Shown here: positions 1-8,432 of the stretch, in pieces | How positions within the stretch are numbered: position 1 is the stretch's first letter | Layout of the letters: every line of letters begins with the position of its first letter | Assembly (NCBI GenBank): GCA_016213325.1 | Contig: JACRAY010000020.1 | Span: forward strand, 20,304-84,303 | DNA: 64,000 nt | Direction of reading: 5' to 3' | DNA from: Burkholderiales bacterium | GTDB taxonomy: Bacteria > Pseudomonadota > Gammaproteobacteria > Burkholderiales > Burkholderiaceae_C | Program-made: the position numbers and the translations under genes | The notes under the pieces: model-generated | What the model was told of the DNA's origin: nothing | The model's input: the letters and a program-made list of their open reading frames with translations, nothing else | The model's database searches: none

Positions 1-408
1 GGCGACTATCCGGAGGCGATGAACGAGGCGCTGCACGAGACCGTGCACAAGCTGAACTGGCGAGGCGACGGCGCGACGCGCATGGTGGTGCTGCTGGCCG
101 ATGCGCCGCCGCACCTGGACTACGGCGCGCCGCACTACGACGACGACATGATGGCCGCGCTGGGCAGGGGCATCAAGGTATTCAGCGTCGGCGCTTCGGG
201 CCTGGACAAGCAGGGCGAGTTCATCCAGCGGCAGATCGCGCAGTACACGGGCGGGCGCTTCGTGTTCCTGACCTATGCCGACGCGCACAACCCGCGCAGC
301 GGCCCTGGGCGCGAGACGGTGCATGAGGTGAAGAACTATTCCGTGGACACGCTGGACCGCTTGATCGTGCGGCTGGTGACGGAGGAGCTGGCGAAGCTGT
401 CTCCGTAG
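1..408 (+). CDS. VWA-domain protein, 3' end only
   Basis: The reading frame is open from the first base and ends at TAG 406-408, so the N-terminus lies outside the window. The visible 135 residues hold a strand-loop pattern VVLLADAPPHLDYG followed by IKVFSVGASGLD and YTGGRFVFLTYAD, which is the second half of a von Willebrand factor A fold. The MIDAS DxSxS motif would lie upstream of the window edge. Such proteins bind metal and act in adhesion or as partners of MoxR ATPases. The substrate cannot be told from this fragment. Confidence 0.75.
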   Translation, partial: GDYPEAMNEALHETVHKLNWRGDGATRMVVLLADAPPHLDYGAPHYDDDMMAALGRGIKVFSVGASGLDKQGEFIQRQIAQYTGGRFVFLTYADAHNPRSGPGRETVHEVKNYSVDTLDRLIVRLVTEELAKLSP

Positions 409-429
409 CTGGGATTTCACCCCAGCTAC
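405..429 (+). terminator. Hairpin over the stop codon of the VWA gene
   Basis: GTAGCTGGG and CCCAGCTAC form a perfect 9-bp stem with a 7-nt loop, overlapping the stop codon. No T-run follows, so this may be a weak terminator or an mRNA 3'-end stabiliser. Confidence 0.4.
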
Positions 430-560
430 ACGGGGTCGTAAGCGATCCCGGTGGCGGACAGGCCGACCAGGTCGATCTCCCGGTTCGGCCCCCGGGACCT
501 GCCCCGCCGCAGACAGCAAGCGGTAGGACCCCGGGTGTAAAACGTCGACATCGGGTGCGC

Positions 561-566
561 TATAAT
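561..566 (+). promoter_or_regulatory. -10 element of the tRNA-Met promoter
   Basis: A perfect TATAAT lies 12 bp upstream of the mature tRNA 5' end. No good -35 hexamer sits at the usual 16-18 bp distance (the bases there are near TAAAAC). Confidence 0.55.
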
Positions 567-578
567 TTCCGGTTCATC

Positions 579-655
579 GGCGCTTTAGCTCAGTTGGTTA
601 GAGCGATGGAATCATAATCCACAGGTCCGGGGTTCGAGTCCCTGAAGCGCCACCA
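579..655 (+). tRNA. tRNA-Met (anticodon CAT), elongator type
   Basis: A full cloverleaf can be drawn: acceptor GGCGCTT/AAGCGCC, D-stem GCTC/GAGC, anticodon loop ATCATAA with CAT, T-stem CGGGG/CCCTG with loop TTCGAGT, and an encoded CCA. The acceptor starts with a G1-C72 pair, as in elongator tRNA; initiator tRNA has a mismatch there. The anticodon stem ATGGA/TCCAC has an A-C mismatch at its outer pair (27-43). A tRNA-Ile2 (CAT read as lysidine-AT) is less likely but cannot be excluded by eye. Confidence 0.93.
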
Positions 656-663
656 TTTCCAGG

Positions 664-692
664 CCCCCCAGCAACGCTGGCGGGGTCTTTTT
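664..692 (+). terminator. Rho-independent terminator of tRNA-Met
   Basis: CCCCCAGC and GCTGGCGGGG form a GC-rich stem around an AAC loop, followed by TCTTTTT. It lies 9 nt after the CCA end. Confidence 0.8.
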
Positions 693-703
693 GTTGTGCC
701 AGC

Positions 704-771
704 GTAACATTTTGTGATCAGCTGTTGTGCAAGCGTTACCATTGCCAGTTGGACTTTCAGGAGCAGAAGAC
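704..771 (+). promoter_or_regulatory. Leader of the first RTX-like gene, duplicated at 1868-1934
   Basis: These 68 bp align almost end to end with the leader of the second RTX-like gene. Shared blocks are GTAACA, TTGTGAT, CTGTTG, ATTGCC and GTTGGACTT, then CAGGAG before the start. It holds the Shine-Dalgarno sequence AGGAG and probably the promoter or a regulator site. The match shows that gene and leader were duplicated together. Confidence 0.5.
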
Positions 772-1731
772 ATGGCAAGAGCGAGGAATCCGGAGATCAA
801 CGGCACCACCCGGGCCGACGTACTGAGCGGGGACGGCGAGCGCACGGTCATGAACGGCAGCGGCGGCAACGACCTGCTGCAGGGCTACGACTCCTACTAC
901 AACGGCGGCAACTGGTGGGAAGGGAAGGATTCGGACTTCAATGAGCGCCTGAACGGCGACGGCGGCAAGGACACCCTGTTCGGCGGCGGCGGCGACGATG
1001 TGCTGAACGGCGGCGCTGGCGACGACGTGCTGATCGGTGGCTCGGGGCGCGACACGTTCGTGCTGTCGGGCGGCAGGGATGTCATCAGGGACTTCAACCT
1101 CGGAACCAAGTTGCTGGACTTCGAGGACGTGACGTCCTCTTCTTACGCCGACATACCCTACGGTTACGGCGGCTTCAGCTGGGACTACGAGATGTTGGCC
1201 CTCACGCGCATCGGCTGGACGGGACTCAACACCGTGACCAATGGCAACTACGCCATGTGCCAGAACTGGTTCAACATTGAGGCCGGCATGACGTCGGTCA
1301 GCGGCGACTTCGACCTGTTGAGCGGCTACACGGCGCCACTTCAAGGCCAGAACGTCACCGTCACCGTCCGCGCCTACGACGACTCGGTCCAAGTGGGTAC
1401 TGCGACCTTCCAGATCGACGACAACGTGCGCACGTTCGTCGACTTCCAGTACGGCTATGCCAGTGGTGCCGACAGTTATTCGTTCTCGGGCCGGTTCACC
1501 AGCATCGACCGGCTCGTCTGGGACGACAACGCGGGCACGACCGTCGTGTGGGACGACATCGCGTTGAGGGACACCGGCAACTCGGACCTGATCGACCTGC
1601 CCTATGGCCTGGATGCCGGCTGGGTCCTCGACAACGCCCATTACGACGGGTATTCGACCATCCTGCTGGCCGGGCTGCTCACCATCGAAGGCATTGCGCC
1701 CTGGCAGCTCGACGAATCGATGTTCGTCTAG
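772..1731 (+). CDS. Small RTX-type calcium-binding protein, paralogue 1
   Basis: The 319-residue protein starts at ATG 772, behind AGGAG, rather than at an upstream in-frame GTG (727); the paralogue has the same N-terminus MAR-R-PEI. Residues about 20-105 hold glycine-aspartate nonapeptides such as [20 protein letters not shown], the calcium-binding beta-roll of the hemolysin family. A beta-rich middle part follows. The final 45 residues, ending [13 protein letters not shown], are shared with the two paralogues and may act as the type I secretion signal. There is no Sec signal peptide and no transporter gene in the window. The cargo function is unknown. Confidence 0.8.
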   Translation: MARARNPEINGTTRADVLSGDGERTVMNGSGGNDLLQGYDSYYNGGNWWEGKDSDFNERLNGDGGKDTLFGGGGDDVLNGGAGDDVLIGGSGRDTFVLSGGRDVIRDFNLGTKLLDFEDVTSSSYADIPYGYGGFSWDYEMLALTRIGWTGLNTVTNGNYAMCQNWFNIEAGMTSVSGDFDLLSGYTAPLQGQNVTVTVRAYDDSVQVGTATFQIDDNVRTFVDFQYGYASGADSYSFSGRFTSIDRLVWDDNAGTTVVWDDIALRDTGNSDLIDLPYGLDAGWVLDNAHYDGYSTILLAGLLTIEGIAPWQLDESMFV

Positions 1732-1756
1732 CACGCCAAAGTAGTCGACCCATGAG

Positions 1757-1777
1757 TTAGCGGCCAAGAGCCGCTAA
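1757..1777 (+). terminator. Hairpin after RTX paralogue 1
   Basis: TTAGCGGC and GCCGCTAA form an 8-bp stem with loop CAAGA, 25 bp after the stop codon. Only short T-runs follow, so terminator activity is uncertain. Confidence 0.4.
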
Positions 1778-1867
1778 ACCCATTTGCCTTTCCGCCACAG
1801 ATACCAGTCCCTAGCTCTGCCGGATGGGTAATTTCTCACGGACCGCCGGCGCTGCTTTGCCTCCCAC

Positions 1868-1934
1868 GTAACAGTTGTGATGACCTGTTGGGCAGGCACC
1901 TACGATTGCCGTTGGACTTCCAGGAGTGAAAGAC
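1868..1934 (+). promoter_or_regulatory. Leader of the second RTX-like gene, copy of 704-771
   Basis: This is the second copy of the duplicated leader. It ends in the Shine-Dalgarno CAGGAG at 1921-1926, 8 nt before ATG 1935. The third paralogue at 4094 lacks this leader. Confidence 0.5.
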
Positions 1935-2945
1935 ATGGCGAGAATCCGGACCCCCGAAATCATCGGCTCCAGCCGGGCCGACCTGCTGAGCGGCGACGGC
2001 GTGCGCACGATCATGAGGGGCAGCGGCGGCAACGACATCGTGCAGGGCTACGACGCCTACTACAACGGCGGCAGTTGGTGGGAAGGAAGGGCGTCTAACT
2101 TCAACGAGCAACTGTACGGCGACGGCGGCAAGGACACGCTGTTCGGCGGCGGCGGTGACGACACGCTGAACGGCGGCTCGGGCGATGACCTGCTGATCGG
2201 CGGTTCTGGCTCCGACGTGTTCGTGGTGTCCGGGGGGCGCGACCGTATCGCCGACTTCGGCATCGGCGACAGGCTGATCGACTTCGATGACGTCACTTCC
2301 GGGTTCGCCGGATCCATCTACGACGGCTACGCAGGGCTGAACTGGGACAACGAGTCCTACGTCATCAACGTGGCGGAATACGCCTATTACTACCCGGAAC
2401 TCGTGAACACCGGCCTGTACATCGGGCTCCATTCGGGTGGATTTATTGCGGCGGACGCTTACGGAGGCAGCGCCGGCTTTTCCGCCATCGACGACGACTT
2501 CGACCTGTCGAGCGCGTACGTGACGCCGGCCTACGACGCCAACCTGACGGTCACGGTGTATGCGTACGACGACGACGTGCTGGTCGGCACGGCCGTCATG
2601 CAGATGGACTGGGACCACCGGACCTTTGTCGACTTCGCGCATGGCACTGCCGACGGCGCCGACAGCGCCTCGTTCTCAGGCCGCTTCACCAGCGTCGACC
2701 ACATCGTTTGGGACGGTACCGGCGGCGTGCCGGGAAGTCCCTACGCGAGTGGCGATTACGTGGCCTGGGACGACATCAGGATCAACGTCGGCGGGTCCGA
2801 CCTCATCGACCTGCCCTACGGCCTGGATGCCGGCTGGGTCCTCGACAATGCCCATTACGACGGCTATTCGACCATCCTGCTGGCCGGCCTGCTCACCATC
2901 GAAGGCGTGGCGCCGTGGCAGCTCACTGAATCGATGTTCGTCTAG
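1935..2945 (+). CDS. Small RTX-type calcium-binding protein, paralogue 2
   Basis: The 336-residue protein starts at ATG 1935, behind CAGGAG; an in-frame GTG at 1926 overlaps that ribosome binding site and is less likely. It has the same build as paralogue 1: Gly-Asp nonapeptides ([20 protein letters not shown]) in the first third, a beta-rich middle, and the shared C-terminus ending [13 protein letters not shown]. The last 140 bp are nearly identical in DNA to the end of paralogue 1, while the middle parts have drifted. That points to recent duplication or gene conversion of the tail. The stop codon overlaps by 4 bp the convergent MBL-fold gene. Confidence 0.8.
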   Translation: MARIRTPEIIGSSRADLLSGDGVRTIMRGSGGNDIVQGYDAYYNGGSWWEGRASNFNEQLYGDGGKDTLFGGGGDDTLNGGSGDDLLIGGSGSDVFVVSGGRDRIADFGIGDRLIDFDDVTSGFAGSIYDGYAGLNWDNESYVINVAEYAYYYPELVNTGLYIGLHSGGFIAADAYGGSAGFSAIDDDFDLSSAYVTPAYDANLTVTVYAYDDDVLVGTAVMQMDWDHRTFVDFAHGTADGADSASFSGRFTSVDHIVWDGTGGVPGSPYASGDYVAWDDIRINVGGSDLIDLPYGLDAGWVLDNAHYDGYSTILLAGLLTIEGVAPWQLTESMFV

Positions 2946-3976
2946 CGCGCCGAGTACCAGGCCACGCCATCGCGCACCTCCTGCACCGCGTCACCGCGCT
3001 GCAGGAGGTAGTTGAGGCAGGCGACCGCTTCGCCGGTCGCCATGCCCAGCAGCGCCGCATCGGTCTCCGCAATCGGGCGGCGGAACAGCGCCACGAAGGT
3101 GTCGACCACGCGCTTGGGCTCGGCCAGCAGCTCGCGCAGCCGCCCCAGCGCTTCCTCCTGCCCGTCACGCAGCGCGCGGATGCGCGCATGCAGCCCATGA
3201 AAGCAGTCGTGGTGCGCCGGCAGCACCAGCACGTCGTCGGGCACGCGCTGCTCCACCCGGTCAAGTGACGAGAACCAGTCGGCCATCGGGTTCGCGTCGG
3301 GCTCTATCGGGTAGACCGACACGTTCGACGAGATCTTGGGCAGCACCTGGTCGCCCGAAATCAGCAGCTTGAGCGCGGGGCAGTACAGGCACGAGTGCTC
3401 CGGCGAATGGCCGTTGCCGAACACCACCTCCCACTCGTTGCCGCCGATCGTGAACTTCTGGCCGTCGTGCAGCCGGCGGTAGCTGTCCGGCAGCGCGTAC
3501 ACGTGCTTGCCGAAGCCGCCGAAGCGCGCGCGGTAGCTGTCGATGGCCTGCTCGCCCCAGCCCGCGGCGCGATAGAACGCCAGCGCGTCGTTGGGCGCCT
3601 CGCGGCTGGTGTCGGACACCAGCACGCGGCAGTGCAGGTATTCCAGGTTCGAAATCCACAGCTTCACCCCGTGGCGGCGCGTGAGCCAGCCCGCCATGCC
3701 GATGTGGTCGGGGTGCATGTGCGTGACCAGCACACGAGTGAGCGGCTGGTTCATGGGCGGCTGCGACGTCAGGCGCTCCCACACCGACACGTTCTCCTCG
3801 GTGCGCGAACCGGTGTCCACCAGCGCCCAGCCCTCGCCGTCGTCGATGGCCCAGACGTTGATGTGGTCCAGCCGGTAGGGCAGCGGCATGCGGATCCAGC
3901 GCACGCCGGGTGCGACGTCGACCCATTCGCCGCGGGCAGGGGCGGCCAAGGGATAGGAAAGCGTCTGGTGAATCAT
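2942..3976 (-). CDS. MBL-fold metallohydrolase
   Basis: The 344-residue protein has the metal-binding motif THMHPDHIG (His86, His88, Asp90, His91) of the metallo-beta-lactamase superfamily and further downstream [10 protein letters not shown] and SGDQVLPKI, which supply the other ligands. The length and the helical C-terminal part fit the lactamase-like hydrolases related to LACTB2, which often cleave thioesters or RNA. The substrate is unknown. It is convergent with RTX paralogue 2 and divergent from paralogue 3, so it probably has its own promoter in 3977-4093. Confidence 0.85.
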   Translation of the reverse strand: MIHQTLSYPLAAPARGEWVDVAPGVRWIRMPLPYRLDHINVWAIDDGEGWALVDTGSRTEENVSVWERLTSQPPMNQPLTRVLVTHMHPDHIGMAGWLTRRHGVKLWISNLEYLHCRVLVSDTSREAPNDALAFYRAAGWGEQAIDSYRARFGGFGKHVYALPDSYRRLHDGQKFTIGGNEWEVVFGNGHSPEHSCLYCPALKLLISGDQVLPKISSNVSVYPIEPDANPMADWFSSLDRVEQRVPDDVLVLPAHHDCFHGLHARIRALRDGQEEALGRLRELLAEPKRVVDTFVALFRRPIAETDAALLGMATGEAVACLNYLLQRGDAVQEVRDGVAWYSAR

Positions 3977-4093
3977 CGTGCCTCGATTATCAGCGGCTGC
4001 GGCCGAAGCAGCCCGGGTGCGGTTTCGTGATGGCCATCAACCTTTGCCCCCATGGCCATGCCTAGACTGAAATCGCAACAAATGGAGCTTGCG

Positions 4094-5050
4094 ATGAGGA
4101 ACAGGGACTCACGGGTTCTCAACGGGTCGTCGCGCGATGACGTCCTGTCGGGCAACGGCTGGTACACCACCCTCAACGGCAACGGTGGGCGCGACGTCGT
4201 CCAGGGATTCGGGGCGCACTACGACCTTGCGAGCGGGGACTGGTGGGAAGGGCAGGAAGACCCGTTCAACGAGAGCCTGAACGGCAATGGCGGCAACGAC
4301 ACGCTGCTGGGGGGCGCCGGTGACGACACGCTGAACGGCGGTGCCGGCGACGACGTGCTGGTCGGCGGCTCGGGGGACGACGTTTTCGTCCTGTCCGGCG
4401 GCAAGGACGTGATCCGGGACTTCGGGGCGGGGCAGGATGTCACCCTCGACTTCGATTCGCTGTCTTTCGGCAACCCGATCCCCGACGGATACGGCGGCCT
4501 CAACTGGAACGGCGCGTATTCGTACTATGGGACATGGTGGCCCGGCACCGGGTTCTATTACGGCATGGAGTCGCCCTGGGGTGTCGCCTACAACGGAGGC
4601 GTAGCCAGCTTCTCCAGCACGGGCACAGACTTCGACCTCGTGTCCACCTACGTGACCTCGGGGTACGTGTATAGCCAGACCGTCACCTTCTCGGCCTGGG
4701 ACGATGGGGTTCAGGTCGGGGGCGCCTCTGTCTACACCTACTACATGGGGCCTACATTCGTGAGCTTCGAGGACAGCTGGACCACCTGGCCCTACTCGTA
4801 CTCTTTCTGGGGCCGCTTCACCAGCATCGACGAAGTCACGTGGCATGGAGATGGCTATTACACCTGGGCTGTGCTGGACAACCTCAGGGTCGATGCCAGC
4901 GACGACCGCATCGACCTGCCGTCCGGCCTTCCGGCAGACTTCGTGCTCGACACCGCGTCCTACGACGGCAACGACACCACCCTGCTCTACGGCTTGCTGA
5001 CGCTGCAGGGCGTGGCGCCCTGGGAACTCGACGCCACGATGTTCATCTAG
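4094..5050 (+). CDS. Small RTX-type calcium-binding protein, paralogue 3
   Basis: ATG 4094 is preferred over the in-frame ATG 4052 because GGAG lies 6 nt before it and the product then aligns with the paralogues (MRNRDSRVLNGSSRDDVLSG). The 318-residue protein keeps the nonapeptide block ([20 protein letters not shown]), a Tyr/Trp-rich beta middle part and the tail GVAPWELDATMFI. It is the most diverged of the three and has its own leader. It is convergent with the receiver gene, 9 bp apart. Confidence 0.8.
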   Translation: MRNRDSRVLNGSSRDDVLSGNGWYTTLNGNGGRDVVQGFGAHYDLASGDWWEGQEDPFNESLNGNGGNDTLLGGAGDDTLNGGAGDDVLVGGSGDDVFVLSGGKDVIRDFGAGQDVTLDFDSLSFGNPIPDGYGGLNWNGAYSYYGTWWPGTGFYYGMESPWGVAYNGGVASFSSTGTDFDLVSTYVTSGYVYSQTVTFSAWDDGVQVGGASVYTYYMGPTFVSFEDSWTTWPYSYSFWGRFTSIDEVTWHGDGYYTWAVLDNLRVDASDDRIDLPSGLPADFVLDTASYDGNDTTLLYGLLTLQGVAPWELDATMFI

Positions 5051-5059
5051 CGCGTCGCG

Positions 5060-5464
5060 TCAATGCGCAGGCGGCGCGGGCTGCTGCGACTTCTGCGGCA
5101 CGTAGCCGGCGAGGTAGGAGGCGAACGCCTTCACCTCGCCCTTGGAGAACACCGCATCGGCACCCAGCTCGACGCAACGGATTCGGATGCCGGGCGATGT
5201 GTAGTCGCTCAGCACCAGGATGCGCCCGGTCGCGTTGGCTTCGCGGTACCGGCGGATCAGGTTGAAGCCCGAGCCTTCGCGCAGCACCAGGTCGATGATG
5301 GCCACCTGCCAGGGCGGGTGGTCGTCGGTGTCGAGCCAGGCCGTGCCGTCCATTTCGGTCGGCAGGCCGGCGATGACCTCGAAGGGGCCGACATGGCTCA
5401 GGAGGTCCTGAATCAGCTCGACGATCTCCCTCGAGTCCTCGATCATGACAACGGGTATCGTCAC
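5060..5464 (-). CDS. Stand-alone response-regulator receiver domain
   Basis: The protein is 134 residues and is only a CheY-like receiver. Glu9-Asp10 form the acidic pocket, Asp58 in AIIDLVL is the phospho-acceptor, Ser86 is the switch Ser/Thr, and Lys108 in FSKGE is the conserved lysine. There is no output domain, and no histidine kinase lies next to it. It probably works by protein-protein contact or as a phosphate relay. Confidence 0.88.
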   Translation of the reverse strand: MTIPVVMIEDSREIVELIQDLLSHVGPFEVIAGLPTEMDGTAWLDTDDHPPWQVAIIDLVLREGSGFNLIRRYREANATGRILVLSDYTSPGIRIRCVELGADAVFSKGEVKAFASYLAGYVPQKSQQPAPPAH

Positions 5465-5574
5465 AGGTGAACTCGTTACAACTCAGCTGTAAACGGTAAG
5501 TCCGCGCTCACCTCTTGTCTGTAGCCCGTCGGCCGCCCTGCGGGTCGGACGGGTCCTACCCCGCCTGAACCTTC

Positions 5575-6735
5575 TCAATGGGCATCGGCCGGCCCGAACT
5601 TGCGGCGCAGCTTGGCCGTGACGTGGCCGCCCAGGTCCAGCACGGCCAGCTGGTCGAGGTGGCGCCGTGCGCGCTCGCGCTCGCCCAGGTTCCAGTAGGC
5701 CACCGCCAAGTAGCGGTGCACCTCGCCGAAGCCGCTGGTCAGCATTTCGGCCCGCTCCAGCGCCGCCGCGGCGCGTGCGGACTGGCCGGCGAAAAGATGC
5801 TGCATGCCTTCGGCGATCCAGTAATACGGGTCGCTGTCCTGCAGGCGCTGCACGCGTTGCGCCAGCACTTTCGCCTCGGCGTCCCGGCCCTGGGCCTGCA
5901 GCAGTTCGTGCAGCGCGCGCAGCGCCACTTCGGAGTCGCCGCGCAGCCCCAATGCCTGCCGCAGCCATTGCTCGGCCCCGCCGTCCAGGCCCTGCTGCCG
6001 GTACAGCACCGCCAGGTTGCCGTAGGCGGGGACGAACTGCGGGTCGGCCGCCAGCGCCGCGCGGAAGTGCGCATAGGCCAGCGCACGCTTGCCGTCGGCC
6101 AGCGCCTCAACGCCGAGGTTGTTGTGGAAGTGGGCCAGCACGGCGGCGTCGCTCAGCACCTGCCCGCGGAACGGCGTGGCGAACTGCGGCTCGAAATCGA
6201 CCACCACGTGGCGCGCCTGCAGGACGTCCTCCACCGGGCTGCGGTTGAGCACCTTGAACAGCACGTTGACGTGCCGGTTGACGTATTCGAGCCCGCCGCG
6301 CCGCGCATGCAGTGCGGGCACGCGCACTTCCTGCATCTGCGCCTCCAGGCCCAGGGCGCGCGCCGCTGCGTACGTCAGCACCGTGAGCGACAGGCAGTCG
6401 CCGCGCCGCTCCTGCCAGGTCTGGCTGGCGGTGGTGGAGTGCCCTTCGCGGTACGAGAAGCCGCGGCGGTCGGCGCCCAGGATCAGCACCATCAGCGCGT
6501 CCACGCGCTGCCACGTGCCCATCTCCTGCAGCCCGGGCGCGGCCAGCCGCTGCGCCAGGTCGGGCGGCAGCCAGAACAACTCCTCCTTGCCGATCGCGGC
6601 GCGTGACGCGTCGTAGTCGAACGCGCGGTCCTGCCACGGCAGGGCCGCTGCCGCGGCGGCCGGCGGGGCGGCCGGCACTGTGGCGCAGCCTGCCAGCGCA
6701 AGCAGGCAGGCCAGGAGCAACAGGCAAGCTTTCAT
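5575..6735 (-). CDS. Lipoprotein with transglutaminase-like and TPR domains
   Basis: The 386-residue product has a signal peptide ending in the lipobox LAGC (Cys17), so it should be lipid-anchored in the cell envelope. Residues about 85-200 include RRGDCLSLTVL and HVNVLF, matching a transglutaminase-like cysteine-protease fold. From about residue 215 a run of tetratricopeptide repeats begins (ALAYAHFRAALAADPQFVPA, then GGAEQWLRQALGL). Such proteins serve as envelope scaffolds or peptidases. No function is known for this one. Confidence 0.75.
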   Translation of the reverse strand: MKACLLLLACLLALAGCATVPAAPPAAAAAALPWQDRAFDYDASRAAIGKEELFWLPPDLAQRLAAPGLQEMGTWQRVDALMVLILGADRRGFSYREGHSTTASQTWQERRGDCLSLTVLTYAAARALGLEAQMQEVRVPALHARRGGLEYVNRHVNVLFKVLNRSPVEDVLQARHVVVDFEPQFATPFRGQVLSDAAVLAHFHNNLGVEALADGKRALAYAHFRAALAADPQFVPAYGNLAVLYRQQGLDGGAEQWLRQALGLRGDSEVALRALHELLQAQGRDAEAKVLAQRVQRLQDSDPYYWIAEGMQHLFAGQSARAAAALERAEMLTSGFGEVHRYLAVAYWNLGERERARRHLDQLAVLDLGGHVTAKLRRKFGPADAH

Positions 6736-6869
6736 GCGGCACCTCCGTTGCCCGCAAGCTTGTCACATCGGGCGGGCTTAGGCAATTTCCCCAAGGCCCT
6801 TAGCCGATCGCCTAGACACGGCGGCGCCATGCGCTGGCCCAATGATTCCACAGCAAAGGGACATGCACC

Positions 6870-7385
6870 ATGGCAAGCGGCACAGCATTCTTCGAGTGGC
6901 AAGGCGACATCGACGGCCTGAGCGTCGTCGACGGCGCCTTCGTGTTGGTGACGGCCGAAGGCTCCGACCATCCCAAGTACAACGCCGTGGCCGCGTTGCT
7001 GCGCCGCATCCGCCGCGGGCTCGGCATCGACGTGGTGTTCGTGTCGCTCTTCATCGACGGCCAGCCGCAAGTGCGCTACCCGGAGCTGGATGAAGAAGGC
7101 GACTGCGACCCGCTGGAAGCGGCGTTCGCCCGCCAGGTGCTGGGCTGCAGCGAGACCCTCGTGCTGCCGGTGCTCGGCCGCGAAGGCTGGGTCTACGGCA
7201 CGGTCTGCTGCGAGGTGCACAGCAGCGACAGCGCGTGGGGCGACCGCTCGCAGGTGCAGGCGCTGGAATCGGTGGCCGGGCTGCTGGCCACCACGCTGGA
7301 CGAGGCGCTGGCCCCGCTGACCAGCGAGTACGGCAGCCTCGCCCCTTCGTCGATCCACGCCGGTCAGCAAGCGGCCCTGGCTTGA
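6870..7385 (+). CDS. GAF-like sensory domain protein, copy A
   Basis: The protein is 171 residues. The pattern VLPVLGREGWVYGTVCCEVH followed by a final helix (SVAGLLATTLDEAL) matches the last strands and C-terminal helix of a GAF domain. There is no output domain. It is paralogous to the next gene: compare FVLVTAEGSDHPKYNAVAAL with LVLVTAESDDSRWRRVVALL. Ligand and partner are unknown. AAAGGGA at 6855-6861 is a fair ribosome binding site. Confidence 0.6.
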   Translation: MASGTAFFEWQGDIDGLSVVDGAFVLVTAEGSDHPKYNAVAALLRRIRRGLGIDVVFVSLFIDGQPQVRYPELDEEGDCDPLEAAFARQVLGCSETLVLPVLGREGWVYGTVCCEVHSSDSAWGDRSQVQALESVAGLLATTLDEALAPLTSEYGSLAPSSIHAGQQAALA

Positions 7386-7429
7386 GGTAGGGCAAGGACA
7401 GCACGGCGGCTTGCGGGTATCTTGAGGCC

Positions 7430-7984
7430 ATGGCTGCGTATTCGATGGACATCTTCGACATGGCGGACTCCGTCGAAGCGATGGAGGTCCACCTGGGCGA
7501 GCTGGTGCTGGTCACCGCCGAAAGCGACGACAGCCGCTGGCGGCGCGTGGTCGCGCTGCTGAAGCGCGCGCGCAACGGCATGAACATCGACGCCGTCTAC
7601 GTCGGCCAGACCATCGAAGGCCGGCCGCTGGTGCGCCCGCCCACCCCACCGCTGGACGACGGCGCCGCGCCCCCGTGCGACGGGCTCGAAGAGGCCTATG
7701 GGCTGCGCATGCTCGAACAACGCCCGCACCTGCCGCGCCCGCCCGGCGTGGACATGCACGTGCGCGCGGAAATCTTCACGTTGCCGGTGGCCGGGCGCGA
7801 CGGCGAGTACGGCACGCTGTGCGCCATGGCCTTCCCGTTCCAGGCCAGCGAGCAGGGCCAGAGCACGCTGGGCCAGCTGCGCTCGCTGGCGCGCATGGTC
7901 GGTGTCGCCATCGCCGCAACGGATTCGCCCGCCCACGCCGCGCCGGCCGCCCCGCGCGGCTCGCCGGCACCATCTGCCGCGTAG
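7430..7984 (+). CDS. GAF-like sensory domain protein, copy B
   Basis: This 184-residue paralogue of the preceding gene follows it by 44 bp on the same strand. The shared core runs from LVLVTAE through IDAVYVGQTIEGRPLV to TLPVAGRDGEYGTLCAMAF, with a Pro/Ala-rich tail in place of an output domain. The start may be ATG 7430 or 7445. The pair probably arose by tandem duplication and may act together. Confidence 0.6.
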   Translation: MAAYSMDIFDMADSVEAMEVHLGELVLVTAESDDSRWRRVVALLKRARNGMNIDAVYVGQTIEGRPLVRPPTPPLDDGAAPPCDGLEEAYGLRMLEQRPHLPRPPGVDMHVRAEIFTLPVAGRDGEYGTLCAMAFPFQASEQGQSTLGQLRSLARMVGVAIAATDSPAHAAPAAPRGSPAPSAA

Positions 7985-8018
7985 AATCCGGGGCTTCTAC
8001 AGCCTCTGGATCAACACC

Positions 8019-8432
8019 ATGAACCGCTGGATACAGCGGGCCCTTGCGACGGGCCTTGTCCTTGCCGCGTGCGCCGCCGGCGCCCAGGCACCCGCCATCA
8101 TCCGTGAAGCCCCGGCCGACGTGAAGGTCGGCATCCTGGGCGTCAGTGCCACCCCGCCCATCGTCACCATCAACGGCCAGCCCGACCGGCTGTCGCCCGG
8201 CGCGCGCATCCGCGATCGCAACAACATGATGGTGATGTCGGGCTCGCTCGCCGGGCAGGACCACTACAGCGTCTACCGGCGCGACTCCGCCGGGCTGGTG
8301 CACGAGGTGTGGCTGCTCAACGCCGAGGAGTACCGCAAGGTCGGCGGCGTGAGCACGGGCGACCCCAACGGCATCGTGCGCTTCCTCGACCTGCTCAACG
8401 CCATCTTCCTCGCGCGCCAGGTGCAGAAATGA
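8019..8432 (+). CDS. Small periplasmic protein upstream of miaB
   Basis: The 137-residue product starts [20 protein letters not shown] and has a signal peptide likely cut after GAQA. The mature part ([20 protein letters not shown], then [20 protein letters not shown]) looks like a small beta-barrel, rich in turns. Its last codons overlap the miaB start as ATGA, so the two are translationally coupled. I recognise no family function. Confidence 0.65.
   Translation: MNRWIQRALATGLVLAACAAGAQAPAIIREAPADVKVGILGVSATPPIVTINGQPDRLSPGARIRDRNNMMVMSGSLAGQDHYSVYRRDSAGLVHEVWLLNAEEYRKVGGVSTGDPNGIVRFLDLLNAIFLARQVQK

Noticed and set aside
590..869. Short minus-strand frames over the tRNA-Met gene
   Set aside because: They run through the tRNA and its terminator and have no coding support.
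757..2642. Long open frames on the minus strand across the RTX genes (336 and 268 codons)
   Set aside because: They are mirror images of Gly/Asp-rich repeats at high GC, have no ribosome binding site and give Val/Arg/Ala-rich products unlike any family.
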